Origin: an uncultured Candidatus Saccharibacteria bacterium
Lineage (GTDB): Bacteria; Patescibacteriota; Saccharimonadia; Saccharimonadales; UBA4665
Direction: 5' to 3'
DNA length: 43,797 nucleotides
Assembly: GCA_937892705.1 (NCBI GenBank)
Contig: CALBGR010000008.1
Location: 1 to 43,797, forward strand
A program made the position numbers and the translations under genes. Each line of letters begins with the position of its first letter. Position 1 is the first letter of the stretch. The notes beneath the pieces are model-generated. The model saw nothing but the letters and a program-made list of their open reading frames with translations. It did not search any database and was not told where the DNA came from. Positions 32,544-41,657 of the stretch are shown here, one piece after another.

Positions 32544-33311
32544 TTATCGCTCGCAATTATTACCATTCTTTATTGCTAGTGTAACAGAATTAGAACCCTT
32601 CGACCCGCCAATTGTAATAAGCCCCGACTGTCCAATGCCTCCATCAAAACATACTTCTATGCCTCGACTTGGATTTCTGTCATCATAACTAGACACCAAA
32701 CTAGGACCAATAGTTTCTGCACTAAGACTTAATGGACGTATCGGCACAATCTGGGTAGTCTGCGAACCGTATAATAGGTTTCTGTTATTTTCGGTAAAGT
32801 ACGTCACAAACCCAACCGCTCCTATGTCCGCTCCGCCAACTACACGCATCCATTTGGTGGTTAGCCCGTACTTTAATGGATTTATCTGTGTTGCATCACT
32901 TACTACTTGTACGGTTTTTCCGCTTTCGCCTATTTCTTTCGCATCCCGCTCGGTTATCAACGAATAGACAGCATATCTTTCAGGGTCAGAACCAATACCA
33001 AACTGTATAGCCTTACCAATAGTCATAAATTCTTTGGCTCTTCCTGCACTTTCAAGACTAATACGAGGATAGTAGCCGCTCTGTACGTCATTAATCACCT
33101 GTTCGATTTCATCACGAATACTATTTATTCCTTGCGTAAATTGAGCCTTACTTTGTCTACCAGATACTAAGCCAGCAATCGATACAAACATTACTCCTGT
33201 AATAGCTAGCACTATCAGCGTTTCAATGATAGTAAAGCCCACAGATCCTAATCGGTTTTTGTGTTGTGACATTTTCTTTTGTGGTGTAGAAAGACGCGAG
33301 CCACCCATCAT
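32544..33311 (-). CDS. GspH/PulG-like prepilin
   Basis: About 255 residues from ATG 33311. The prepilin motif is SVGFTIIETLIVLAITGVMF (Gly -1, Phe +1, Glu +5), followed by a helix with SRQSK-type basic residues and a beta-rich domain with two C-terminal cysteines. The frame extends to 33383 into pilD, but an extended -10 (TATGGTATACT, hexamer 33324-33319) ends 7 nt before ATG 33311, which suggests a leaderless start there; ATG 33272 would give a shorter leader. Upstream neighbour of the aromatic-rich minor pilin. Confidence 0.78.
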   Translation of the reverse strand: MMGGSRLSTPQKKMSQHKNRLGSVGFTIIETLIVLAITGVMFVSIAGLVSGRQSKAQFTQGINSIRDEIEQVINDVQSGYYPRISLESAGRAKEFMTIGKAIQFGIGSDPERYAVYSLITERDAKEIGESGKTVQVVSDATQINPLKYGLTTKWMRVVGGADIGAVGFVTYFTENNRNLLYGSQTTQIVPIRPLSLSAETIGPSLVSSYDDRNPSRGIEVCFDGGIGQSGLITIGGSKGSNSVTLAIKNGNNCER

Positions 33312-33352
33312 ACGCTTCAGTATACCATAAGCATTAAAAACAGTTGTATACT

Positions 33353-34192
33353 TTACACCGATGTAATAAGGTCGGCGTACCATTTAACGATTTCTGCACC
33401 AAACAACACTGTTACTATTGCGGCCACGATTAGGAAAGGTCCAAACGGTATGCGCAGTTTACGGCTCATCTGCTGCCGTCCTACGGTACCGAGCAATACT
33501 CCATATAGAGTGCCTAATATAGAAGCTACAAATAGCAACAAAAAGGCCTTCACTACACTTCCAGCCAACAACCCCAACGCAATTCCCAGCTTTACGTCTC
33601 CACCACCAATCCACAAACCTTTCGACAGCTGAAATAGCAAGTAAAACAAGCCAAACACGATGCCTATACCAAGTATTGATTCCCATACTATCGTTATATC
33701 GCTATACGTAACCGCTATAAGACTAACCATACCTACCGCAAGTATGGTCACTGGGAACACTATTTTGTCCGGCAAAAGATACCAGCGAATATCATACACC
33801 GCAAGTGCTACAAACCCAGTCAAAATAAACGTCCATACGCCAAAAATCACTATTTCAGCAGCCGACCAGTGATAAATTGTATAAGGCCATACTAGATATG
33901 AAAGTGTAAGTAGTCCTGCAGTTAGCAGCTCTACAAGCGGATATTGCCATGAGATCGTCTTCTTGCAGTATCTACACTTACCTCTCAACACTACCCAGCT
34001 TACTACGGGGATAAGATCTATCGCTGTTAATTTATGCTTACAATGCGGACATACTGATCTGCCGCGTAGTATAGACAATTCTTTTTGCTTCTTTTTATCT
34101 CTAGTACTAGCCTGCTCATGCAGCCGCCACACCAGAGCATTGATAAAGCTCCCTAAGCACAGACCAAAGATAATAAGAAATACAATAACCAT
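33353..34192 (-). CDS. pilD: Prepilin peptidase (A24 family)
   Basis: About 279 residues from ATG 34192. PilD cuts prepilin leaders and N-methylates the new N terminus. The N-terminal part has GLCLGSFINALVWRLHE and the zinc loop CPHCKH...CRYCKK. The two catalytic aspartates lie in YDIRWYLLPDKIVFP and GGGDVKLGIALG. Seven to eight membrane helices are visible. An extended -10 (TATGGTATAGT, hexamer 34206-34201) ends 8 nt before ATG 34192; the earlier ATG 34198 leaves only 2 nt, so 34192 is preferred. It has its own promoter directly after the pilin terminator. Confidence 0.93.
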   Translation of the reverse strand: MVIVFLIIFGLCLGSFINALVWRLHEQASTRDKKKQKELSILRGRSVCPHCKHKLTAIDLIPVVSWVVLRGKCRYCKKTISWQYPLVELLTAGLLTLSYLVWPYTIYHWSAAEIVIFGVWTFILTGFVALAVYDIRWYLLPDKIVFPVTILAVGMVSLIAVTYSDITIVWESILGIGIVFGLFYLLFQLSKGLWIGGGDVKLGIALGLLAGSVVKAFLLLFVASILGTLYGVLLGTVGRQQMSRKLRIPFGPFLIVAAIVTVLFGAEIVKWYADLITSV

Positions 34193-34210
34193 TAGCATTA
34201 ACTATACCAT

Positions 34211-34245
34211 AGCAAAACAGGCTCCGAAAAGGAGCCTGTTTTGCT
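34211..34245 (-). terminator. Terminator after the major pilin gene
   Basis: A 15-bp perfect stem (34211-34225 / 34231-34245) with a 5-nt loop, directly after the pilin stop. It separates highly expressed pilin from pilD. Confidence 0.75.
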
Positions 34246-34258
34246 AGGACTTATTTTA

Positions 34259-34726
34259 CTAGCTATCTATGCACTGCGGTGCAGTACCGCTAGTAGTTTC
34301 TGTAACATACATAACTGCCGCCGCTCGCGGACTCGCTGCCCCAGGGCCATTCCCCACATCGTTACATTTGACACCAAATGTAACTTGTATTACCCCTGGC
34401 GAACCTGGCATACCTCCAGTATTACAAACTGTACCACCCTGAACCTTACCTGTTACTTGAGTGGTGCCCCCTGCACCGCTTACCGTTACAGTACCGTTAC
34501 CGCAAGATACGTTATTTGGCTGACGACCGTTATTATTCGAAACAAACTCATTAATTGCGCCTGCAATAGCCGAAGCATCGTTCTTTATAGCTGTATTTCG
34601 TGAATTACGCTGTAGTGCTGGAACTGCCAAAAGTACCACTAAGATGATTAACCCAGCAATCGCTAGTACAATCATGACTTCGATGATAGTAAAACCTTCT
34701 TTGTATTTTCTTAGATTTGATAGCAT
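34259..34726 (-). CDS. pilA: Major type IV pilin (probable)
   Basis: 155 residues. The leader MLSNLRKYKEG is followed by FTIIEVMIVLAIAGLIILVV (Phe +1, Glu +5) and a soluble head of about 110 residues with Gly/Val/Thr-rich strands (GNGTVTVSGAGGTTQVTGK) and four cysteines. The small size, strong AAGGGGG ribosome site, own promoter and strong terminator point to the main fibre subunit rather than a minor pilin. Two CATAAGC elements lie between it and pilC. Confidence 0.85.
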   Translation of the reverse strand: MLSNLRKYKEGFTIIEVMIVLAIAGLIILVVLLAVPALQRNSRNTAIKNDASAIAGAINEFVSNNNGRQPNNVSCGNGTVTVSGAGGTTQVTGKVQGGTVCNTGGMPGSPGVIQVTFGVKCNDVGNGPGAASPRAAAVMYVTETTSGTAPQCIDS

Positions 34727-34768
34727 CGCAAATGCCCCCTTTGCTGCTTATGTTAAATCTCTTATTGC

Positions 34769-34797
34769 ATGATAATGATTTGTTATAAAAAAATCAA
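34769..34797 (-). promoter_or_regulatory. Major pilin promoter
   Basis: Minus strand TTGATT (34797-34792), 17 nt, TATCAT (34774-34769), flanked by CATAAGC elements at 34802-34808 and 34746-34752. Confidence 0.55.
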
Positions 34798-34810
34798 TAG
34801 CCATAAGCAC

Positions 34811-36034
34811 TTAGAACATCCGTTCACCTGACAATGTGTATACAGGCAGCAGTACCGCAGCCACGATAATAAGCGCTATAATACCCATTGTTACCATCAG
34901 TACTGGCTCAATAACGGTGGAAATAGCTTTTATTTGGTTATCTACCTCCTTTTCATAGTAGTCTGCGGTCTTAGACAACATTGCCTCAGTCGAACCAGAT
35001 TCCTCACCGATACGTATCATATTGGGAACCAGCTCCAAAAAGTTTTCGTCGCCTTCTAATGCACGAGACAGTGATTTACCACCCTTCACTTTTTCTGAGG
35101 CTGCACGCAGCGAAGCGCGTATATGCACGTTATTGACTGCCTCAGAAGTAATTTCCAGCATGCGGATTAATGGAACACCACTACCTACCAGCGTGGCACC
35201 GGTACGTGCAAATCGAGCCATATACAGCTTCATAAATAATGGTCCTATAAGCGGCGCTTTCATTTTGAATTTATCAACTGCATATTTACCCGGACCGGTT
35301 CGGGCCCAGCGGGTAATGAAAAATCCAATGATCCCTAAAACAATAGCAATAGCCCACCAGAATTTCTTGACTATAGCCGACACAAACAGCAGCAACCGCG
35401 TAAAGATAGGTAATTCCGCGCCCGGCATGCCTTCGTACAGCACTTGCACCTGTGGCAATACTGTAACAAGCATGTAAATCACTACACCAATCATGACCAC
35501 CAAGACGATGATTGGGTAAATAAACGCACCCCGTACTTTACTGATAACATCGGCATCCTTTTCTTGCTGAATGGCCAAACGCTCCAATGATTTGTCCAGC
35601 GTACCTGAAGTTTCACCCGCCTCGATCAAGCTAACATACACTTGGTTAAATACCTGTGGATGTTTAGCTAATGCCTTAGAAAAGGCCGACCCTGCCTCTA
35701 TATCAGCAATAACTTGGTCTATGACGATACGAAACGGCTTGCTTTGAGTCTGACCAGCCACATTACGCAAAGCCTGTACCAGCGGCAATCCAGCATTGAT
35801 AAGTGTTGACAACTGTCGGGAGAAAAGAACTTTATCTTTAATCCTGACTTTCTTACGCTGCAAAAATGACGGCAAGGTAATGCCATTATTTGTATCTCCT
35901 AGAGAAATATCAATGGGCACCAAACCCTCTTTCCTAATCAATGCAGCAGCCGCAGACTCACTTTCAGCCTGGACACTTGCTTTTACAGTTTTTCCGGTAG
36001 AAGGCTCTTTGGCTGTGTAATTATATAGCAGCAT
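34811..36034 (-). CDS. pilC: Type IV pilus inner-membrane platform protein
   Basis: 407 residues, the normal size. Two GspF domains: the first has LFSRQLSTLINAGLPLVQALR, the second MARFARTGATLVGSGVPLIRML. Three membrane helices (about 170-195, 220-240, 375-400). The N terminus holds YTAKEPSTGKTVKASVQAESE, as usual in PilC/PulF. It forms the base that the PilB and PilT motors turn or push. It starts 2 nt after pilT ends. Confidence 0.95.
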   Translation of the reverse strand: MLLYNYTAKEPSTGKTVKASVQAESESAAAALIRKEGLVPIDISLGDTNNGITLPSFLQRKKVRIKDKVLFSRQLSTLINAGLPLVQALRNVAGQTQSKPFRIVIDQVIADIEAGSAFSKALAKHPQVFNQVYVSLIEAGETSGTLDKSLERLAIQQEKDADVISKVRGAFIYPIIVLVVMIGVVIYMLVTVLPQVQVLYEGMPGAELPIFTRLLLFVSAIVKKFWWAIAIVLGIIGFFITRWARTGPGKYAVDKFKMKAPLIGPLFMKLYMARFARTGATLVGSGVPLIRMLEITSEAVNNVHIRASLRAASEKVKGGKSLSRALEGDENFLELVPNMIRIGEESGSTEAMLSKTADYYEKEVDNQIKAISTVIEPVLMVTMGIIALIIVAAVLLPVYTLSGERMF

Positions 36035-36036
36035 AC

Positions 36037-37107
36037 CTAGCCTCTCATTAACCTATCTAATTCTTCAACATCTACCGCAACACTTCTTGCATCTTCATAG
36101 GTAATCGTACCGTTATGTACAAGAGTAGCCAGTGTTTTATCCATAGACTGCATACCATGCTCAGCACCTGTCTGAATTACTGCCTCAAGCTGATGAGTCT
36201 TACCTTCACGGATAATATTGCGCACTGCGGAATTTGCCACCAAAATCTCTGCTGCTGCTACACGCCCACCACCGATAGCCGGCACCAAGCGCTGCGAACA
36301 AATCGCCATCAGGATATTGCTGAGCTGTGTGCGAATCTGTGCTTGCTGATGCGGCGGAAAAACGTCAATCATACGATCAATACTTTGCGCCGCCGAGTTG
36401 GTATGTAATGTCGCAAACACCAAGTGTCCTGTTTCAGCAATCGTAATTGCAGCAGCAATCGTTTCAAGGTCACGCATCTCACCAAGTAATACCACGTCAG
36501 GGTCCTGACGAAGCGCTGAACGAAGCGCAGCCGAGAATGAATAAGTATCATAATGAACCTCTCGTTGCACAATCACAGATTTCTTTGACTTATGCGTAAA
36601 TTCAATCGGATCCTCGATTGTTATGATATGTGTTGAGCGCTCTCTGTTGATCTTATCGATAATCGCTGCCAAGGTTGTGGACTTACCGGAGCCTGTCGGG
36701 CCAGTCACCAAAACCAGTCCGCGTGGATACTCAGCAAATGTATTTACTACCTGCGGCAGTTTCAACTGCTCGATGGTCAATATTTCATTCGGAATCAAAC
36801 GCAGCGCTGCCGCTAAATTACCGCGTTCATGATATGCATTAACACGAAAACGCCCTAGATCACCGAAAGCAAAACTGAAGTCAAACTCTTTATCTTTGAG
36901 TAAAATTTGTTTTTGATCCTCGTCAAGAATTGCAAAAATAAGTGACTCAACTGCTTCATCAGTTAAGGGGTCTGCACCGGTAATAGGTGTCAGCGCACCG
37001 TCAATTCGAAGTATTGGCGGTAGCCCCACCTGTATGTGCAAATCCGATGCTTTTCGTTTTATAACTTCTTCGAGTAAAATTTCTATTCTTGGTTGTGTGC
37101 CTGCCAT
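36037..37107 (-). CDS. pilT: Pilus retraction ATPase PilT
   Basis: 356 residues from ATG 37107. Walker A is VTGPTGSGKSTTLAAI, the Asp box ITIEDPIEFTH, Walker B VVLLGEMRDLETI and the His box LVFATLHTNSAAQSIDRM. PilT powers pilus disassembly and so retraction, twitching and DNA uptake. GTG 37113 lies two codons upstream, but the GAGG ribosome site is spaced for ATG 37107. The C-terminal AIRNLIRE-like block appears as AVRNIIREGKTHQL. Confidence 0.94.
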   Translation of the reverse strand: MAGTQPRIEILLEEVIKRKASDLHIQVGLPPILRIDGALTPITGADPLTDEAVESLIFAILDEDQKQILLKDKEFDFSFAFGDLGRFRVNAYHERGNLAAALRLIPNEILTIEQLKLPQVVNTFAEYPRGLVLVTGPTGSGKSTTLAAIIDKINRERSTHIITIEDPIEFTHKSKKSVIVQREVHYDTYSFSAALRSALRQDPDVVLLGEMRDLETIAAAITIAETGHLVFATLHTNSAAQSIDRMIDVFPPHQQAQIRTQLSNILMAICSQRLVPAIGGGRVAAAEILVANSAVRNIIREGKTHQLEAVIQTGAEHGMQSMDKTLATLVHNGTITYEDARSVAVDVEELDRLMRG

Positions 37108-37124
37108 TACCACCCTCGCTTTTC

Positions 37125-38930
37125 TTATGCGTCTCCTGCTGCTACACGATTAACTTCCTCAATTGTTGTGAGTCCTGCTAGCGCTTTTAGGTAACCGTCT
37201 TCGCGCATATCTACCATACCTTGCGCTTTCGCGACGTTTTGAATTTCTGAACTAGTAGCACGCTTTAAGATTAATTTTTGAATTTCCTCGGTGACGGTAA
37301 ATACTTCGTATATACCCATCCGACCTTTATAGCCCCCCGGGGCTTTCGGGCCAGGAACACCCTTAGATAAAGTATAAGCGTTTTGGGTGGCAAGTGGCAA
37401 GTTTTGATACCCAAGATCCTTTGCAAGTTTTTTTGCTTCTTCAGGGGTTTTAGGTAATAAGCGCCCTACTGTCGCCTGGATAGCAGCCGTTTCAGCTACG
37501 CTCGACTGATAATATGTACGCTCTTCAGCGACACGACGCACCAATCGCTGCCCAATAACAGTATGCACAGTGCTTGCAATCAAAAACGGCTCGATACCCA
37601 TATCCAAAAGACGAGGCAAAATACCAGCAGCAGAGTTAGTATGCAGCGTACTAAACACCAAGTGGCCGGTAAGTGCAGCCTGTACCGCCAACTCAGCAGT
37701 TTCCCTATCGCGAATCTCCCCCACCATCACCACATCAGGATCTTGACGCAAAATAGATCGCAGCCCTGTAGCAAATGTCAGTCCTACATCAGTATTTACC
37801 TGAATCTGGTTCACACCCTCCATTTTGTATTCAACAGGGTCTTCTAGGGTCACAATGTTGATCTCATCGGATTTAATTTCGTTTAACAGCGCATATAAAG
37901 AAGTAGACTTACCAGAACCAGTCGGTCCAGAGGTAAGGATCATACCATGAGACTGCTTCAGTCCCTCGCGAATAGTGCGCAAGCTTCGTCCCACATACCC
38001 CATACTTTCCAGCTGCAAACTTGTACCGCTCTTGTCCAGCAAACGGATAACCACTTGCTCACCCCAAATAACTGGTGAGATTGCGATTCGCAAATCGATA
38101 TCTGAATCACCTACACGAATACTAAACTCACCATCTTGAGGGATACGGTGTTCGTCAATTTTCAGGTTGGCTAAAATTTTTATACGCGATATAAGCGGCG
38201 GCTCGGTACTCTTTGGTAACTTCATGATTTCCCGAAGCACACCGTCTATACGACAGCGAATTTTTAGTTCCTTTTCCAACGGCTCAATATGAATGTCACT
38301 CGCTTTGTTACGTGCAGCAAATTCCAAGATTGTAGACAGCGCCTTACTGATCGGCGAGTCCTGAACAATTGTTTTTATTTCCTTGTGAGGAGTATTTTGA
38401 GCCGCCGGTCCCTTTTTGGCGCCTTTTTGATTTTCGTGATCTTCTTTACCGATATTACTAATTTCGCCAACAACACGCTTGGAAATATTTGCATCATACT
38501 GCTGGAGTACCTGGCGAATACCAGCTTCGCTTGCTGCATATACCTTAAGTGGCCGACCGATTTTATTCGACAGAAAATCCACAGCCTGCACATTGCCAGC
38601 ATCCAACATAGCGACCACCAGGCGTTTTTGCATTTCCCCCAATGGTACAGCCATATATCGCTCGGCTGTCTCCTGGGGCAGAAGATCTAAGATTTTTGGA
38701 TCGATTTGTGCATTTAACAAGTTTACGTACGGCAATTTATTAACATGCGCGATTGTTTTCGTAAGGTCTTCATCAGAAATATACCCTTCATTCACCAATA
38801 AACTAAATAGCGGGGCGCGCTCTTTTTCGGCCCTCTTCCGAAGCTCTTCGAGCTTTTGTCTAGTTATAAGCCCATTCTTAACTAGTGTTTCCTCTACCTC
38901 TTTTTGGGCAGCGGTCGAAAGTACGCTCAT
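37125..38930 (-). CDS. pilB: Pilus extension ATPase PilB
   Basis: 601 residues. The N-terminal MshEN-like domain (1-150) is followed by the motor with ASDIHIEPLEKELKIRCRIDG, Walker A TSGPTGSGKSTSLYAL, IVTLEDPVEYKMEGVNQIQV and Walker B VVMVGEIRDRETA. The tetra-cysteine zinc motif common in PilB/PulE is absent; the region reads VRRVAEERTYYQSS. It drives pilus polymerisation. Order pilB-pilT-pilC. Confidence 0.94.
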   Translation of the reverse strand: MSVLSTAAQKEVEETLVKNGLITRQKLEELRKRAEKERAPLFSLLVNEGYISDEDLTKTIAHVNKLPYVNLLNAQIDPKILDLLPQETAERYMAVPLGEMQKRLVVAMLDAGNVQAVDFLSNKIGRPLKVYAASEAGIRQVLQQYDANISKRVVGEISNIGKEDHENQKGAKKGPAAQNTPHKEIKTIVQDSPISKALSTILEFAARNKASDIHIEPLEKELKIRCRIDGVLREIMKLPKSTEPPLISRIKILANLKIDEHRIPQDGEFSIRVGDSDIDLRIAISPVIWGEQVVIRLLDKSGTSLQLESMGYVGRSLRTIREGLKQSHGMILTSGPTGSGKSTSLYALLNEIKSDEINIVTLEDPVEYKMEGVNQIQVNTDVGLTFATGLRSILRQDPDVVMVGEIRDRETAELAVQAALTGHLVFSTLHTNSAAGILPRLLDMGIEPFLIASTVHTVIGQRLVRRVAEERTYYQSSVAETAAIQATVGRLLPKTPEEAKKLAKDLGYQNLPLATQNAYTLSKGVPGPKAPGGYKGRMGIYEVFTVTEEIQKLILKRATSSEIQNVAKAQGMVDMREDGYLKALAGLTTIEEVNRVAAGDA

Positions 38931-38941
38931 GGCCCACCTTT

Positions 38942-39184
38942 CTACTGTCCAAATGGATTAGGGTTGGTACTTGTACCTATTTCTACTAGTTTTGCTGGGT
39001 TTACTGATTCAGGGTTAAAGTATTTTTCGCTTGGTTTTGGAAAATCAGAGGTAATCTTATCTATAACTTCCACTTCTTGTGACCGTTTGCCTGGCGAAGC
39101 AAATATAAAATTCGACAATATAAGCGAAAATATACCGCTCACAATCGCAACTACTATTATAAGAAGTATGTCTTTTTGTTTCAT
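38942..39184 (-). CDS. Small single-pass membrane protein at the PilP position
   Basis: 80 residues. A membrane helix at about 5-28 (ILLIIVVAIVSGIFSLILSNF) is followed by a 50-residue polar, Pro- and Asn-rich tail with KPSEKYFNPESVNPAKL and PNPFGQ at the end. In Gram-negative bacteria PilP follows PilO and links it to the secretin; here no secretin exists, so this may be a reduced PilP analogue or a lineage-specific alignment component. Its start overlaps the pilO stop by 1 nt and it ends 11 nt before pilB. Confidence 0.7.
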   Translation of the reverse strand: MKQKDILLIIVVAIVSGIFSLILSNFIFASPGKRSQEVEVIDKITSDFPKPSEKYFNPESVNPAKLVEIGTSTNPNPFGQ

Positions 39185-39873
39185 TATCGAACCACCTTTG
39201 TCCTTAGCTCAAGTTTCTTTTCCGGCTGGTAAAAGGTTTGTGCATTTACTGTTGCATTTATCGCACCGTCAGTTGCAGTAATAGCCAGCTGATGCACTTG
39301 AATTGGTCGAATAGACTTTTCAAATGTCCTGACAAGCCCCTGCACCTGAGCATAGTCACCGCGAACTTCCAGCTCAAAATCCATTGGCACTGGTTTTGGC
39401 GACGCACTACTCTGCTGACTCTGCTGCGCCACTTCGTCATCAGTACCCACAAGACTTTCTATATCGAGCGAATGCATTTCAGAAAGCTTCTCTAAGCTGG
39501 CAGTTAATGCTGGAAAGTCATACTTACTTGGCAATGCGTCCAGTATTATTTTCGCATTATCGCCATCACGATCACTTGTATTGTCACTAGTACTGCCACC
39601 AATAATATTTCTTGATGTGCCTTCAAAGGCCTTATATGCAGTCACTAAGTCATCACGCGCTTCTAGATTTTCATTCAGTGTGCGCAACGTTTGCTTCTTG
39701 GCACTAATAACCCGATTTTGATATCCAGCCTGATTTAACAGGGCACGACACGCGACCACTGAAAACACCACCAAAAACGCCGCTACTGCAGCAGCCACGA
39801 CAGTAGTCGTATTCGCCTTATCTATAAGGGCACGTTTTGTGAGTGAAGTAGTGTTCGGTACTTTTATCGCCAT
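39184..39873 (-). CDS. pilO: Type IV pilus alignment protein PilO-like
   Basis: 229 residues. One membrane helix (about 20-48, TTTVVAAAVAAFLVVFSVVAC) is followed by a coiled coil (about 52-75) and a ferredoxin-like domain (about 125-225) with DFELEVRGDYAQVQGLVRTFE, a typical PilO strand-helix block. It bridges pilN (2-nt gap) and the small 80-residue protein. PilM, PilN and PilO form the inner-membrane alignment ring around the motor. Confidence 0.85.
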   Translation of the reverse strand: MAIKVPNTTSLTKRALIDKANTTTVVAAAVAAFLVVFSVVACRALLNQAGYQNRVISAKKQTLRTLNENLEARDDLVTAYKAFEGTSRNIIGGSTSDNTSDRDGDNAKIILDALPSKYDFPALTASLEKLSEMHSLDIESLVGTDDEVAQQSQQSSASPKPVPMDFELEVRGDYAQVQGLVRTFEKSIRPIQVHQLAITATDGAINATVNAQTFYQPEKKLELRTKVVR

Positions 39874-39875
39874 TC

Positions 39876-40556
39876 CTACTGCCCTCCTGTATCCTGTTGT
39901 TCAAACAACTCACTCGGTTTTTCAACATGCGATCTTGTCGTAATCATCTGCGGTACCTGCAAACGAACATTCTCTTCCTGAGCAAAAATCACTGGATCAA
40001 ACAACAAGGTAATTGTATAGGTATTCTTGCCTTCAGACCGAGAAAAACTAGCAAGCACTACATCAGAAAAGGCTGCTTGTTGCGAGTCATTATTGTCAGT
40101 GGTGTATTTTGTAAACTTCAATGAGTCTGCATATGTATTAATCGCTGCCAAACTCTGGGCTCCGCCAGTTATACTCATAGTGTTTTCATCAAAATTTACC
40201 TCTAATTGCGATATGGTGACATTTGCCGGTGTTACCTGATGTAGATAGCCAAACAAACGCGACGCAACTACCCGTTGACTATGTAAATTATCCAATGCAC
40301 CCAACTGGTTTTGCACCGTCAAGATTTTATTAAGGTCCTTCGTTTTCATCAAGTTTTCACTTTGTGTCTTGATATCCCGCGTCAAATCATTAATATTCTT
40401 CTTTTGCGCGACATGCACAAACATAAACATCAGCACAAAAATAGACACTGCTGCAATACTTGCGATTGTCGATATTGACACAATAAGCCGCTTCTGGCGT
40501 TCGGCCTTTATATACGCTATTTTTACATCTGGTAATAAATTAAACTGTATCATCAT
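39876..40556 (-). CDS. pilN: Type IV pilus alignment protein PilN-like
   Basis: 226 residues. It starts MMIQFNLLPDVKIAYIKAER, the conserved INLLP motif that docks in PilM. A membrane helix (about 24-50), a coiled coil (about 52-85) and a ferredoxin-like periplasm-type domain (about 90-200) follow. It overlaps pilM by 4 nt. Confidence 0.9.
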   Translation of the reverse strand: MMIQFNLLPDVKIAYIKAERQKRLIVSISTIASIAAVSIFVLMFMFVHVAQKKNINDLTRDIKTQSENLMKTKDLNKILTVQNQLGALDNLHSQRVVASRLFGYLHQVTPANVTISQLEVNFDENTMSITGGAQSLAAINTYADSLKFTKYTTDNNDSQQAAFSDVVLASFSRSEGKNTYTITLLFDPVIFAQEENVRLQVPQMITTRSHVEKPSELFEQQDTGGQ

Positions 40557-41599
40557 CCTTGCCGCTCCGCTAAACCTACTGCTACACCAAATTGATTCGA
40601 TACAGAAAGCAGCTCATTCTGTCGTTCTGGTGAAAACGACACATTACGCCACGCATTGCCGATTTCCACTTCGATACCAAACTTGTTAGCAATATACACC
40701 GGAAATTCCGGCATAGATGACGCACCACCCGTTACAATCACACGTGATACACTCACACCTGTATATCGAGTTTGGAAAAACTGGATTGACTTTTCTATAT
40801 CGCTTGAGAGCAAATCTACTGTTCCGCTGATTGCTTCATACACCCTACCCTCAAGCTTATCTTTGCTCATACCAAACTTAAACACAAATTGCTCAGCCTG
40901 TTTTTCATCAACGTTTAGGTTTTGAGCCGCTGACCTGATAATCGCCTCTGTACCTGTCGGAATTGAACGTGTTAGACGCGGTATACCATTCATAGTAATC
41001 ACAAGATCGGTATTCTTATTACCTATATCAATAATCATTTGAGGCAGCGTAGCGTCAGGCACACTCAATGCACGCGTCAAAGCCAAATTATCCGGCTCAA
41101 AGGCAATCACATTGAGTCCAATCGATTCCAACATATCCAGTCGTGCTTCAATGTATTCATTTGGCACACTCGAAAGCAAAACTTCTACCTTTGTTTTATC
41201 CTTCGGTGAGTCACCAATAACAGCCCAATCAATCTTCGACTGATCAACTGGTGTAGGAATGAAAGTATCAGCCTGGTATTTAATAGCTTTCGCAAGCTCA
41301 TGCTCGGGAAGCCGATCAAAATCCACAACTGTCGTAAAAACTCGCGTTGACGGCACGCCTACCGCAACATCTTTAGTAGTTATCTGCGCCTGGACTAATA
41401 GGTCAGATATGGTCTTTAGCACCTTCTGTTGATCAGCTTTTGAGTCGCTCAACACCACCTTGCTGTCAACCGGCACGTATGCATACTTCACCAAACTCTT
41501 AGTAGGACCACCGCCTGCTAGTTGCACAAGCCTAATAGCTGTAGTTCCGATATCAAGACCAAAGAAGTTTGAAGATAGCCCACTTAATATATTCTTCAT
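40553..41599 (-). CDS. pilM: Type IV pilus actin-like ATPase PilM
   Basis: 348 residues with the actin/FtsA fold. It starts with FFGLDIGTTAIRLVQL (phosphate 1), then IIDIGNKNTDLVI (phosphate 2) and RVIVTGGASSMPEF (adenosine loop). PilM is cytoplasmic and binds the PilN N terminus. First gene of the pilM-N-O-80aa-B-T-C run. The ATG lies 10 nt after an extended -10 (TATGCTATAAT) without a ribosome site. Confidence 0.93.
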   Translation of the reverse strand: MKNILSGLSSNFFGLDIGTTAIRLVQLAGGGPTKSLVKYAYVPVDSKVVLSDSKADQQKVLKTISDLLVQAQITTKDVAVGVPSTRVFTTVVDFDRLPEHELAKAIKYQADTFIPTPVDQSKIDWAVIGDSPKDKTKVEVLLSSVPNEYIEARLDMLESIGLNVIAFEPDNLALTRALSVPDATLPQMIIDIGNKNTDLVITMNGIPRLTRSIPTGTEAIIRSAAQNLNVDEKQAEQFVFKFGMSKDKLEGRVYEAISGTVDLLSSDIEKSIQFFQTRYTGVSVSRVIVTGGASSMPEFPVYIANKFGIEVEIGNAWRNVSFSPERQNELLSVSNQFGVAVGLAERQG

Positions 41600-41609
41600 G
41601 CTATGCCCA

Positions 41610-41638
41610 ATTATAGCATAAGCGTATCATGCTTATGC
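41610..41638 (-). promoter_or_regulatory. pilM operon promoter and operator-like inverted repeat
   Basis: Minus strand TATAAT (41615-41610) preceded directly by an 8-bp perfect inverted repeat GCATAAGC...GCTTATGC (41638-41631 / 41623-41616, 7-nt spacer). The repeat covers the -35 and spacer region, the usual place for a repressor site or for an activator replacing a poor -35. Confidence 0.6.
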
Positions 41639-41657
41639 AAACTTATTGACGTTCTCC

